The notes: generated from the sequence alone by a model not told the origin. Positions 47,256 through 59,064 are shown, counted from the first letter of the stretch. The stretch: 64,000 bases of DNA from Brienomyrus brachyistius (GCF_023856365.1 NC_064533.1:33342118-33406117); one strand, 5' to 3'. Numbers and translations are program-made.

Positions 47256-47419
47256 GTGTACCTGGATGGTTACCATGGAGACACCTCGGAGACGTTCCTG
47301 GTGGGTGCGGTGGACGAGGGGGGGAGGCAGCTGGTCGAGGCAGCCCGGTGGTGCCGGGATGAGGCCATCGCCACCTGCAGGCCGGGTGCCCCTCTCTGCG
47401 TTATAGGCAACACCATCAG
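47256..47419 (+). CDS. metap1d: metap1d coding exon 6
   Basis: Encodes VYLDGYHGDTSETFLVG (ligand D197) through CVIGNTI and a split Ser243. Acceptor CCTTTGCTAG, donor GTGGGG. GC-rich compared with its surroundings. Confidence 0.95.
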
Positions 47420-47879
47420 GTGGGGGTGACAGCCAGTTGACATTTAAACCTGATATACACGTTCGGCGCTTCCCAGCAGTGATGTCACTCACCTCACCTG
47501 GAGGAAATGTCTCCTTGATTACAGTTCAGGTGTCGGCAGTCTGAAAAATAAATTCCAGCCTTTGCTTTCACGATCTGGCCACGTCTCTCAAAGTGATCAG
47601 TGATTCCACGAGACTCTAATCAACCCTTAAAGGAAGTAGCATAACTGTTGGCTGGGTTTGTAAGATATTGGGTGTGAAAACAGGTATTAGTTTATTTTTT
47701 TACAGAGTGGAGAAAAGCACTGCACTGGAAATAATAGCCAGTGAAGGAGCCCCACACACTATAATTTCTCCCTTTTCGCCGCACTGTGTGTCAGGGTTAC
47801 ATTCAAGGATCACTGCATCTCTGCAAGTGACTTTGATAAGATTTTTTTCCTTCTCTCCCCTTTAACAAAGGACAACATA

Positions 47880-48260
47880 AAAATGTGGGAATCAATTTTT
47901 ACCTCAGAAGCCGAGACGGCAAGCATCGAACCCACCCACCCGCTTGGCATGAAAGCGGAAAATGCGGATTGCGAGCGGACCGAACTTTAATGTACCTTTG
48001 TGTACGTGCATGCGAGGCAATTACCGCTGAAGCGCATTGATTTCTTTTCTGCAGCGATTGAAATTATAGGCTAGCTGCTCTGTGCGCGGGGGAATCTTGT
48101 CTGTCTCGGCTACGGGAAGGAAGTGTTGGATCCAACCCCTACTGGGAAACAAAAAGCAGTAATGAATCTCTCACTGTCTCCCTTGTCCGCCGGCATAATG
48201 GAGCTGAAATTTCAGTGCTGGCTGCGCTTTGCAAATGGAGAAGCTTGATAGACAGGAGTG
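47880..48260. promoter_or_regulatory. Candidate conserved noncoding block in metap1d intron 6
   Basis: Repeat-free sequence of even composition with CTTTAATGTACC, GGCAATTACCGCTG and GCGATTGAAATTATAGG. No coding frame. Conservation not shown; a dlx-regulatory role would be inference. Confidence 0.28.
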
Positions 48261-48769
48261 CCTCATATTTGTGAACACCCGCAGTTTAATACACTCCACA
48301 CTATCGCTGCTCTTGTTCTGTCTAACAATTTGCCCTGCAGTGTAAAGAAAATGGAAGGTACTGGATTACTTTATCATTCTTATTTTATTTTGTTTCCCTC
48401 AGACGTTCTTTTGGGCTCTATTAATGGTCATTCTCTCTTTTTTTTGATTCTCAGAAAGCTTGGCTTTTTCGCATTCAGTATGACGCCTGATTATTGTCGA
48501 TCTCTCTGCTGCTGTCACTTTCCAATCGACTCAGACTTCCTTTACACTTATTTGTCTCCCTCCGCTCCCTATTTTTTATACTTTTTGGGTGACAACTTTT
48601 TTGTGTCCGTCACATGACCGTGTGACACTCTATGTATTTAGTTCCTGTTATTTTTTTATGATTTTAACGTGGCTATAAATGTCCTTTTTTTGTTCTTCAT
48701 TGTTCTGCGGCCCCTACTTTGCCCTCCCCTTTTTGCGTCCGTTCCCCGCACCCTCCTCAGAAAGACCTA

Positions 48770-49010
48770 TGAATGGAGGGAAAATTATCACAATTACTGC
48801 TATAATTGAGTCGTCTTTGTTGCGGGTGCAGCCTCGCTAGCCTTTTTCCATCAGGAAAAATGGCTTCATTATGTGTTTTTTTTTTAACCCCCACATTCCC
48901 TGTCACGGGGCTCCAGCGAGGGCCTTTGCTCGGCTTACTGTGGATCGTTAAGGTCACAGCAGGAACAATTATCCCAGCTATGGAAAGAGCATCCAGGCAT
49001 TCTGTCTGCC
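48770..49010. promoter_or_regulatory. Candidate conserved noncoding block with clustered TAATTG cores
   Basis: CAATTA at 48791-48796, TAATTG at 48803-48808 and CAATTA at 48966-48971 in unique sequence, about 10.4 kb upstream of the dlx1 start. The published mouse upstream element URE2 lies at a comparable distance from Dlx1, but I cannot align them. Confidence 0.35.
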
Positions 49011-49284
49011 CCATCGCCAAGCCTGACTGCACTGTCCAGCCTGGCTCCAGCTCACAAAGAACTCAAAAAAAACCTTCAATATCCCACAAACAGATGAGAG
49101 AGGGAGGAGGAGAGTGAGAGGAGAGAGGGAGCGGGAGTTGTACCAACATGACAATTTTCCATCATTAAAACTAATGACAGGCACGTAGCTGGGGGGGGGG
49201 ATGGAGGGGATCCAGGGGGGCATGTAATAGAGGGAGAGAGCAGCAAGGTGTCAGCTGAGTGCTGACCCCCTCCTCATTTTATGG

Positions 49285-51360
49285 TCCCTTACCAAATAGA
49301 CTAGCATCCCATTCAGGGTGTCCCAATCCCTGTGTCCCCTGATGGACTGGCATCCCATTCAGGGTGTCCCCTCTCTGTGTCCCTTGGTGGACTGACATCC
49401 CCGTTCAGGGCGTCCCCTTCCAGTGTCCCCTGATGGACTGGCATCCCTGTTCAGGGTGTCCTCTTCCCTGTCTCCCCTGATGGATTGGCATCCCCATTCA
49501 GGATGTCCCCTCCCTGTGTCTCGTGATGAACTGGCATCCCCGTTCAGGGCGTCTCCTCCCAGTGTCCCCTGGTGGACTGGCATCCCAGTTCAGGGAGTCC
49601 CCACTCTGTGTCCCCTGGTGGACTGGCATCCTGTTCAGGATGTCCCCTCCCTATGTCCCCTGATAAACTGGCATCCCCATTCAGGGCGTCCCCTCCCAGT
49701 GTCCCCTGATGGACTTGGCATCCCAGTTCAGGGTGTCCCCACTCTGTGTCCCCTGATGAACTGGCATCCCCGTTCAGGGTATCCCCTCCCTGTGTCCCCT
49801 GGTGGACTGGCATCCCAGTTCAGGGTATCCCCTCCCTGTGTCCCCTGATGGACTTGGCATCCCAGTTCAGGGTATCCCCTCCCTGTGTCCCCTGATGGAC
49901 TTGGCATCCCAGTTCAGGGTATCCCCTCCCTGTGTCCCCTGATGGACTTGGCATCCCCGTTCAGGGTATCCCCTCCCTGTGTCTCCTGATGAACTGGCAT
50001 CCCAGTTCAGGGTGTCCCCTGAGGGACTGGCATCCCATTCAGGGTGTCCCCTCCCTGTGTCTCCTGATGAACTGGCATCCCAGTTCAGGGTGTCCCCTGA
50101 GGGACTGGCATCCCATTCAGGGTGTCCCCTCCCTGTGTCCCCTGATGAACTGGCATCCCCGATCAGGGTATCCCCTCCCTGTGTCACGTGATGAACTGGC
50201 ATCCCCGTTCAGGGTATCCCCTCCCTGTGTCACGTGATGGACTGGCATCGCCGTTCAGGGTGTCCTCTTCCCTGTCTCCCCTGATGGATTGGCATCCCCA
50301 TTCAGGGTGTCCCCTCCCTGTGTCCCCTGATGGACTGGCATCCCAGTTCAGGGTGTCCCCTGAGGGACTGGCATCCCATTCAGGGTGTCCCCTCCCTGTG
50401 TCTCCTGATGAACTGGCATCCCCGATCAGGGCGTCCGCTCCCATTGTCCCCTGATGGACTGGCATCCCAGTTCAGGGTGTCCCCTGAGGGACTGGCATCC
50501 CATTCAGGGTGTCCCAATCCCTGTGTCCCCTGATGGACTGGCATCCCATTCAGGGTATCCCCTCTCTGTGTCCCTTGGTGGACTGACATCCCCGTTCAGG
50601 GCGTCCCCTCCCAGTGTCCCCTGATGGACTGGCATCCCTGTTCAGGGTGTCCCCTCCCTGTGTCTCCTGATGAACTGGCATCCCCGATCAGGGCGTCCGC
50701 TCCCAGTGTCCCCTGATGGACTGGCATCCCAGTTCAGGGTGTCCCCTGAGGGACTGGCATCCCATTCAGGGTGTCCCAATCCCTGTGTCCCCTGATGGAC
50801 TGGCATCCCATTCAGGGTATCCCCTCTCTGTGTCCCTTGGTGGACTGACATCCCCATTCAGGGTGTCCCCTCCCTGTGTCTCCTGATGAACTGGCATCCC
50901 CGATCAGGGCGTCCCCTCCCAGTGTCCCCTGATGGACTGGCATCCCAGTTCAGGGTGTCCCCTGAGGGACTGGCATCCCGTTCAGGGTGTCCCCTCTCTG
51001 TGTCCCCTGATGGACTGGCATCCCAGTTCAGGGTGTCCCCTCTCTGTGTCCCCTGATGAAATGGCATCCCCGTTCAGGGTGTCCCCTCTCTGTGTCCCCT
51101 GATGGACTGGCATCCCAGTTCAGGGTGTCCCCACACTGTGTCCCCTGATGGACTGGCATCCCTGTTCAGGGTATCCCCTCCCTGTGTCACGTGATGAACT
51201 GGCATCCCCGTTCAGGGTATCCCCTCCCTGTGTCCCCTGATGAACTGGCATCCCTGTTCAGGGTGTCCTCTTCCCTGTCTCCCCTGATGGATTGGCATCC
51301 CCATTCATGGTGTCCCCTCCCTGTGTCACCTGAAGGACTGGCATCCCCGTTCCGGGTGAC
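49285..51360. repeat. 46-bp VNTR (about 45 copies) in metap1d intron 6
   Basis: The unit is GGACTGGCATCCCAGTTCAG followed by GGTGTCCCCTCCCTGTGTCC and CCTGAT. A shorter variant lacks the CCCTGTGTCC part (GGTGTCCCCTGAGGGACTGG). Variants recur in higher-order blocks: the 50010-50150 pattern and the 50380-50940 pattern are each repeated. Open frames on both strands follow from the lack of stops in the unit. Confidence 0.95.
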
Positions 51361-51420
51361 CCCACCCTGTGCCTTGTGCCTCCTGGGATAGGCTTCTGGC
51401 TCACCGTGACCAAGATGGAC
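51361..51420 (+). mobile_element. SINE-like tail ending the VNTR
   Basis: The last repeat runs into GTGCCTCCTGGGATAGGCTT, then CTGGCTCACCGTGACCAAG, which is the tail part of SINE-like fish repeats (compare CGGGATAGGCTCCG in the local SINEs, reverse strand). Confidence 0.6.
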
Positions 51421-52440
51421 TGATGAAAGCAGAACATATTAAATCTGTCTACATTAATTTAATATTCAGTTTTGAAATAAAGTCAAGCATACATTATAAT
51501 GCTTTGAAGGCCTTGCTCAGTTCCCTTGGTGCTGATAGTACACATTTACTGCCAGACTGGCACAGACAGAAAGTAGGGGGGGTGGAGACCCTCAATCTGC
51601 ACCTAGTTCCCCCATTAGCCATGGAGACGTTAAGTGACGGGAGTTTATTGTGACACCTTTTTGGCGACACTACTCTCCCAGGTAATCGGGTCGTTTTGGG
51701 ACCAATTTCTGGCAGGTGGTCTGCTTTCAGCTGCGTCCCCCACCCCCCACCCCCCCGCTGCTGCCTGCGGGAGGCGTGCTTGATTGTAACAGCTGCGCCT
51801 TACCCTGTTTACTCCAGCCAGGCCCTTTCCATGCTCGTGGGACGGCCTTTTCTGACAGGAGCTCAAAGCTCAGATTTGTAAGCCATGTTTCTGAATTTTT
51901 CTCTTTTTTCCCCCCCATCAATAAAACGGCACCCCCTCGTCTTTTGACAAGTTGCTGTATTTTTACTTATGTTCATGTTCTTGGGGGTCGATGTCAAATG
52001 TGGGCTTTGGGAATCGTACCAACAAGACGCTTAATACAGCATGATCTATAGATCATTTAATCTTTAAGTTATACCCGGTCATCCCATGCCAGGGGGTAAT
52101 GATGGGAATTCCCATGATGCTCTCAGAGTGGTCTGCCCCATCATCCTCAAACACTGGGGTGCGGGAGCTAGCCTGCACGTGCTCATTACGGTTACCCCTG
52201 GAAGCAGCTGTATGACATTTCCTAATGACCCTGACCTGGGATATACAACTGTATAATAAAATCTATTCTGTTTTTCTGTTGGAAGAAAAACGCGTTGGAG
52301 AAATCTTATTTATTGAAATATTGCTTGTGATATTTTCAAGCGAGACGACAAATTGACAGAGTAGCTGTGATATGGAAGAGCGCTTTGCATCATTTCTTCC
52401 ATTGCATATGGACTGACCATGGCGTCTCTTTATATTGCAG
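51421..52440. other. metap1d intron 6, right end
   Basis: C-run around 51737-51756. No gene supported; overlapping frames on both strands at 51645-52050 are not real. Confidence 0.45.
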
Positions 52441-52538
52441 CCGGATAGCAGAATCCCACGGCTTCCGGGTTTGTCCGCACTTCATCGGCCACGGAATCGG
52501 ATCCTACTTCCACGGTCACCCAGAAATTTGGCACCACG
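52441..52538 (+). CDS. metap1d: metap1d coding exon 7
   Basis: Encodes RIAESHGFRVCPHF, then the IGHGIGSYFHGHPEIWHH motif with ligand H260. Acceptor TTATATTGCAG, donor GTAAGG. Confidence 0.96.
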
Positions 52539-53310
52539 GTAAGGTGCTAACAGGATGACACGTGTTTTTATATTAATGTAGCAGATTACATTTTTGTTGA
52601 TTTATGCAGTCGGTACTGCCTTCGTTGCTGTTATGCTGCTAGTTTGTTGTGTCCGCTCAAAGAGGCTTTCTGCCGGTCCTGCGGGTGTAGGCCGGCTTTC
52701 CCTCCTGGTAAACATCGCAGTATTTACAGTGTGCGCTCCCACCTGGAACTGAAAAGGCCAGCTTTCAGTTCAGGGCTTTCCTGTGTGATTGGCATAGGAT
52801 TCAGGGCCCACGACAGGAAGCCCTTTGTGATTGGTGAGGGACTCAGGGGCCCTGAATGGAAGTGAGACAGGTTGCCTGCTGAAGAAGACCACCACCTGAC
52901 CTGTGGATCCGGGGCTCCTCTCGCTTAGGTGGAGCTGGCCTATCTTGGCTACAAAATTCCTTTTATCTCCCTTTTTTTTTCCTGCGCAGATGGTTTCCCA
53001 TTCAGCTGGGGAAAAAAATCAGAATTTCCGTAAGGAAGGAATTTCCAGCCATCAGATTAGACACTAAGAGTTAATATTAAGGTTTCCCTCCACTTTGAAT
53101 TGGAAATGCTCCATTTAGACAGAGTTGATCAGCTGAGGACGGTGTTGTTTATGCTGAAAATTTCCCCATTGGCTATCCTGCGGAAAAAAATACCCCAGGA
53201 AGTATCCAGATCAGCCTGTAATTGTGCAGGAATGTTCTCAACATGAGAACTTCTAATGTATGTCCTGAATGCAGAATGTCTTTTGTTCAGGTTTATTTTT
53301 TTAACTTTTC
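52539..53310. other. metap1d intron 7, left part
   Basis: No repeat or gene recognised. Confidence 0.45.
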
Positions 53311-53620
53311 CATCCATCCATTTTCCAACATGTTATACTGGTTAGTGTTCGTGGAGGGGCCTGGAGCCTACCCCAGGCAGCACAGGGTCACCAGGCAGGA
53401 TTCTAGACCCTCACAGGGTACACACACTTGCTTCAGGCAATTTTGAGATGCAGGTTAGCCGAACGTTTGGTTTTGGATACCTGGGAGGAAACTTGAGTGC
53501 CTGGAGCAAAGCACCCACATCACAGGGAGAACATGCAAACGCCACACACACGGGGTTCAAATCCCAACCTGAAGGTGTGAGGCAACAGTGATACCCCCTG
53601 TGCTTCCCGTAAATGCTTTC
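53311..53620 (-). mobile_element. Old tRNA-derived SINE in metap1d intron 7
   Basis: Reverse orientation: CCATCCATCCATTTTCC tail, CCTGGAGCCTACCCCAGGC, GGAGAACATGCAAACGCCAC, and decayed head AACCTGAAGGTGTGAGGCAACAGTG. Ends some 45 bases before the exon 8 acceptor. Confidence 0.8.
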
Positions 53621-53667
53621 GTAAAAAAAAATCTCCTAAATATTAAGTTCTTTTCTTTTCTCAACAG

Positions 53668-53715
53668 CGAACGACAACAACATGATTATGGAGGAGGGGA
53701 TGGCTTTCACAGTAG
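53668..53715 (+). CDS. metap1d: metap1d coding exon 8 (48 bases)
   Basis: Encodes A-NDNNMIMEEGMAFTV and the first base of the Glu292 codon. Acceptor TTCTCAACAG, donor GTTAGT. Skipping would keep frame but remove the approach to a metal ligand. Confidence 0.95.
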
Positions 53716-54563
53716 GTTAGTAACAGGCCTTCAGGCTCTGATTTATCCGATTGCATAGTGAGCAGATCCTAAAAAAATGAACGGCATCTCTGCCATCTTC
53801 TGTAGTTTAATTCAGTGTGACATAGTCGTGTCAATGATGGAAAATGGCTGCCACTGTGGTGAGAGTACTCTTCTGATTGTGTGTTAGTTCGCTGCATCTG
53901 CCTGTAATTGCACATCAGATTTTATTTAGAATTCTGCTTGGCTCCTCAGTGTTAGAGTTGTAGCATTTGGACGAGCATCCCAGAAGCGATTGGAAATGAC
54001 ACCATAATGAAAGCGGAAAACAAAAATCGCAGCACATATGATGAAACATCGAAGTGTCAGATTTAGACTCTGCTGTAGGCTTTATAAGATCATCCTGAGT
54101 GCGGCCTTAAGGAATTCTAATAGTTTTTCTGTTTTTTCTTTGCTGTTTTAGTTTAGCACAGTGGTTAGGGCATTTTCCTGATTTGTAGAAAGGGCATTTA
54201 CAAACAACAGGGGTGTTTGGTAGTAAAGTGTGATTACCTGTTTAAGATCATTATAAAACATTTGCCGGGTTCAAAAAAGTTAGATTGCAGTAAAAAGCCA
54301 GTTAGGGCTGTTGGTGCTGGAGCTGAGTTAATGTGTTTTTAAATGGCCACACTTAGGGGTGATTTGTTCAATCCAAATACTTCTGTAAGACCAATCAATT
54401 TGTGGCAGTTCTCAGTATTTATTTAGAGTGATTCTCGACCATGCAGCATTATCTGCTGTTTTCTGTTGTGTCCCTGGGTCTTCACTGTGCAATCAGCTCT
54501 TACGTGTGATGCTTTGTGTTTCTCTGTTTTGGATTGTTCCGGGGGGTGGGGGGGACAACCCAG
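53716..54563. other. metap1d intron 8
   Basis: AT-rich, nothing recognised. The last 25 bases carry the G-run at 54541-54554. Confidence 0.5.
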
Positions 54564-54642
54564 AGCCCATCTTGATGGAAGGACTTCCCGAGTTTAAAAT
54601 CCTAAAGGATAAATGGACTGCAATTTCTGTCGATGACAAAAG
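54564..54642 (+). CDS. metap1d: metap1d coding exon 9
   Basis: Completes E292, then PILMEGLPEFKILKDKW and TAISVDDK, with a split Arg318. Donor GTAGGC. The acceptor (ACAACCCAG) is preceded by a G-run instead of a pyrimidine tract. Confidence 0.94.
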
Positions 54643-56075
54643 GTAGGCAGTTTTTTTTTTCTCCAGTGTCAGCAAATCTTCAAATGTCCTGACTCAGCCT
54701 GAACTGTGACGCTTTTCTCTTTCTGCCGTCCCTACCGTCCGAGCCGTTATTGCACCTCAGCCGACACCGATTGCCTGACATTTCACGCCCATTTACGTGG
54801 TACGAGGTCAGCTGCACCAAACTGCATTATTACTCAGGAAACCATAAACTTCTGTGAGGTCAAAACATCTTATTTAATCATGAGAACTGGTGGTTTTGTC
54901 TTAATGAACAAAGCTGGGACAGTGAACACTGCCCAGCTTGAAAGTAAACAAACTGACTAAAAAAAACAGCAAGAGAAGCCAATTCCTTGTGGCCGCTGTG
55001 GAAAACCTTTGTCCTAAGATGTGTTTTGGAGCATCTTCAACCATAAAACAGCTAAAATCCATCCACCTCCCTGAGCAACAGTTGATTGTTCCAGCCCCTG
55101 TCGATTTTTGATTATGCGGTGAAGAATGAAGTCTTCCTTTGGCCACGGAGCTGGCAGACAGTCCTCCATTTTTTTTTAGATATCTAATTAAAGGTTTCAT
55201 TTCATTCCGGCTGAAGATTCTGTTTTTGCAGACGCTGGTTTAAGTAGCTGCCATGTTCAAAGCTGTTTTGGAGTCCCGCTGTGTAAACTACGGCGTGTCT
55301 CAGTGAATAGCAGACATCAGCGGTGCTGTGTCCACCAGCAGGGTCAAAATAAGGAGGCCAGTACATGGTGAGGTGCTCGCTGTTTAGCCAGAAGGAATGC
55401 ATGCTGTTAGAAACATAAATGGCTATCAGTTAGATTTAGCTTTGTTAGTGGTGGAGTCTTTAAAAAGTTAGCACAAAGCTTCTCAGGAGTCTTGAGAGAT
55501 TATTATTATTGCTATTATTATTATTATTATTTATTGGAGATATCTGGGATAAATAATTTCCCAAGTTCTAGGTGTGGACTTGCTTGCTAAGCCATTTGTG
55601 CTGTAATATTTGAAAACCTTCTTTGAGATCAAATAGTTCTGACTAGCTTGTGTCACCAGTTACATCACTCAGTCACTGACATTTCCTGACATTTCATTCT
55701 GGAACCTTCTGCAAGTGTGTGGCAGTACAGAATACTGCTGTAGTGTAGCTTCTGGGAAGGTCAGTTCTTGATACATATTTTTTCCCCCAAGGTCTCTGCA
55801 AAGCAATTCTTGGTTTCCAGTGAATCGCAGTTTGGCTTAGCAGCTACAGAGCATTTTACATTAGTGGTGTGACACCTAAGTGGCCTGTCCCTGCAGTACC
55901 GTCCTTTCCCTCTCTTCCTCCTCTGCCTCCATTGCACAGGGAAAGTCATTGCAGGTGTTAAAACGGAGGTACAATGTAACCCCCCCTCCCACCACTGCCT
56001 TCTAACTATCAGTGTTATCCTGAGACCTCTCAGCACTGACTTGATGCCCAGTTTGCTGTGGTTTTGATTTTTCAG
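54643..56075. other. metap1d intron 9
   Basis: A TTA trinucleotide microsatellite at about 55500-55540. Other sequence unremarkable; no nested gene. Confidence 0.5.
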
Positions 56076-56154
56076 GTCGGCCCAGTTCGAGCACACGGTT
56101 GTGATCACGGCAAACGGCGTGGAAGTTCTGACGATGCTGCCGCATGAGCGCTGA
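56076..56154 (+). CDS. metap1d: metap1d coding exon 10 with stop
   Basis: Encodes SAQFEHTVVITANGVEV and LTMLPHER, then TGA at 56152-56154. Contains ligand E323. Acceptor GATTTTTCAG. Confidence 0.96.
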
Positions 56155-56225
56155 GTGAAAGCGGGCAGGAGCGGCATCGGTGAACTTGGTGCGGCGTGTT
56201 TGCATTAAAAAAATGCCGTTATATA

Positions 56226-56231
56226 AATAAA
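56226..56231 (+). terminator. metap1d: metap1d polyadenylation signal
   Basis: AATAAA 72 bases after the stop, followed by a T/GT-rich stretch around 56256-56285 that suits a downstream element. It implies a very short 3' UTR. Confidence 0.6.
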
Positions 56232-56239
56232 AAACTAGC

Positions 56240-58240
56240 GTTGATTTTAAAACCATTTTTCTGCAGTTTTCTCGTTTTGTTCGTTGAAATTTAATTGAAA
56301 AACTACTCAGTGGTGTCCTGAGCCTGGAGGCACTGGAGTTTAAACCCCGAATGAATCCGAACAAGCCCCGAATGATTTATCTGTGTTTTAACAGCCATGC
56401 TCTCAGTTTGGGAACCGGGGCTAAGCCGGACGCCGTTACGAGGCTGGCAGCGATCCTAATACTACTTTATTCATGTTGAATTTAAAAATCAGACGTTAAG
56501 ACGTAAGGACACCATACTCGTATCGCAGTGAAGCTGTAAATATTTAAAATGTTCATCGACTGGCTTATTAAACCAAATACGTCACTGAACAATAAATTGT
56601 ACTTTACAAGAACAACGAAACATTTTTATGTGTAAAAGCATTTTTTCGGAGGAGGACTTAGATATATTAGTAAAAATATTTTTGCATAAACTGAAATATG
56701 TAGTTCTCATTTCCAGATGACAAATCACCGTTGTCACAGTGATATTTCAAAGAATAATACAGGCCTACTGTTTGTCTATTATATCGAAGGTAACAAAATT
56801 TGTTTTTATTATTTTTGTCAACAGCTTAATATAGGACTATAAAATTTGTTTAAAATCTCTTGAAATTTGATCATTTAAAAGAGGTAAGTAGCCTAATATT
56901 TATTTTTTCTTTTGATCTGTGAAATACCGAATGCACCGAAATCCGCTTTTACGGGTTTACAGTACGAAAGAAAAATGGGTATTACACATCATGTTAACGT
57001 TAGAATTTTCTAACCACGTCCAAAAGTTGTTCTGCGTCTTTGAGTTCAATTATGCAATTAGAGTGGTAATCACAATGACGGAATTTAAATGCCTTTAATT
57101 TGTTATTCATGTGGAGAGTTTGAACAACCGGTGGAAAGGACAAGTGGTTCAGTATTTATTTCATCCAGGCGAAATGCGAAAGCGATGCGAGGAATCAACT
57201 GAGAATTCCTGGACCTGCATGGCGGTACCATCATTTGGACAAGGGACTAAGACAAGATTTAGTGGTTTGTTCATTGTTGATTTTTTCAATAGCAGCAATA
57301 ATATTTGTCATTAATATTTATTAACGAATTGGTTATTTAATTATTTGTGCTTTTTCCAAACGAAATGCAATTACATTTTCAACATAGTACGCACCTCAAT
57401 TGCTTATAATTGATTATTATCTATTGCAGATTGTATTTTATGCTTTTTATGTTATGACGTTATGACCGATTTATTATATTAAAATGTTTCACCCACTGCT
57501 GCGTTAAGGGGACTATCCACGTTGAAATTGATGTAGTTATATTACTAACTTATGTGAAGGTTCTTGTAGTATCGTCTCCTTCAACAAGCTGCGTTTATTT
57601 TGTTGTTTACACATATTTTGGATAACCTGTTGTTGTTCTTGACCAGATTGTAGAATTTCTCTCCAGTATTATCGAAAGGATGCGATTCTGTAGGCTCTGT
57701 TTTATGGCATGATTTATTTACTGAAATTATGAAAACACTACTAGATTGGCGATCCATAGGTCTGTCCCATTCACCATAAAAATATTTCTCTTTAAATCAT
57801 AGAATTATAATTGTTATTTACTAATGGCAAATTACGTGATGTTAATTAAATAATCTGCTTAATAACAACAAATACTGTTACACATATGAGATATATTGAT
57901 ATACATCTTATCTCTATTACATATAACAAAATAGTTATTTTCAGAAGGCGTCTTTCACGTAGACCTTTTTTTCATTTGTCGAGTGAGACGGCACAATCGT
58001 TGGCTAATGCAATATATAACATGCTTGTATGTACGTCAAACAAAGACCTTTCCAGTTTCTAGAACGCAGAAAACCAGCTACGCTGTTATCTCCAATGGCT
58101 GAGACTTCGAAAGACATAAAGCACGTGACACCACGTTTTTAATTTAAACTGCGCTTTAAATGATTAAATCAGCGCTCTATTTTTTTATTTTTTTTTTGCT
58201 ACTATTGACTGTGCCTGAACTGAAAGTTTAAACCCTGGTA
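56240..58240. other. metap1d-dlx1 intergenic region
   Basis: AT-rich and repeat-poor compared with the rest of the window. 57950-58180 has spaced motifs (CAAACAAAGACC, GCACGTGAC, AAATGATTAAATCAGCGC) in unique sequence. No gene supported. Confidence 0.45.
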
Positions 58241-58425
58241 CGCACCCACTGGCTGCTGAAAGGTAAACGATGACCACATGTTGCTGGGAGTGTTAAATAC
58301 GTGGCTAATTATGCGTATGAAAATTAAACATCAGTGTTATGCTAATATCACTGGCTTCAGCTGTGAATCAGCGCACTTGAGACTACATTTAATCATATGA
58401 ATTGGTAAGTAATATCTGCATCTGC
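58240..58425. promoter_or_regulatory. dlx1: Candidate dlx1 upstream enhancer
   Basis: CTAATTA at 58305-58311, GAAAATTAAAC at 58319-58329, GTTATGCTAATATCACTGGC and TTAATCATATGAATTGG cluster about 0.9-1.1 kb before the dlx1 start codon. Several match Dlx/Antp-type homeodomain cores, which fits auto- or cross-regulation. Inference only. Confidence 0.4.
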
Positions 58426-58560
58426 ACGTATTAACTCTCTCAAATCAAGAAACGGTTAGCATTTGTTGTTATCTAATCTGCGGGCATTTTAAAACTGCAC
58501 ATTAATGGAGGTTATAATTTTTCTCCATTTGCAAGTATTATTGTTTTGTTGATCTACGCC

Positions 58561-58575
58561 TGTGTGTGTGTGTGC

Positions 58576-58626
<51 letters not shown>
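58561..58626. repeat. GT/TA compound microsatellite
   Basis: TG units followed by about 25 TA units. Confidence 0.97.
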
Positions 58627-58628
<2 letters not shown>

Positions 58629-59064
58629 CTGACTACATTGTATCCCGTGTATCTGTGTTTGTTTAGTTGTTTGTTATTGTCCAGTAGTAATAATAACCCC
58701 ATCACATTAAATACAGAAGACTTCTAGCACCGGATTTGTCAATGCTTTCAAAAACTGTAATATGTCTGGTGATTAAATTGTTAATTATAATTCCGATTAT
58801 CAAATTGTCTGTGTCAGAAGTCTGTGGAGTCAATTTCACTACATCTCAACCGCAACAAGTTCTGTATGTCCGAGAGAGTATGACGGCTGTATGCAGATGC
58901 ATAACGTTTTCCCACAGGTATGCCTTAGGATTTAAGATAATTCCTACTGGCCTGCTGCCATCTCTTTGTAACACATATCCAGTGCATTTCATTATTGAAA
59001 TATCAGACTTGGCTCTCACCTACGACGCGTTTCTTGAGTTTCTCAGGTTCTCCGGACCCAACCC

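Larger units (their letters stand above)
21652..56154 (+). other. metap1d: metap1d gene: methionine aminopeptidase 1D, mitochondrial (10 coding exons)
   Basis: The enzyme removes initiator methionine from proteins made in mitochondria, and is a type 1 MetAP with the pita-bread fold and a two-metal centre. The joined exons give 343 codons, against about 335 in human. Residues 1-64 lack acidic residues and are rich in Arg/Ala/Ser, as in a mitochondrial presequence. The catalytic domain spans about 95-340. Metal ligands are visible as D186 (NIDVT), D197 (HGDTSETF), H260 (GHGIG), E292 (FTVEP) and E323 (QFEHT), with the conserved substrate-side His at 169 (CHGIPD). Exon phases agree at every junction, and I see no frameshift or premature stop. 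It is followed 3.2 kb downstream by dlx1 in the same direction, as in other vertebrates. Confidence 0.95.

Noticed and set aside
49359..51391. Repetitive frames on both strands over the intron 6 VNTR
   Set aside because: All derive from a stop-free 46-bp unit and lie in an intron of metap1d.
56002..56364. 120-codon reverse frame at the end of metap1d
   Set aside because: Antisense shadow of coding exon 10 and the 3' UTR.
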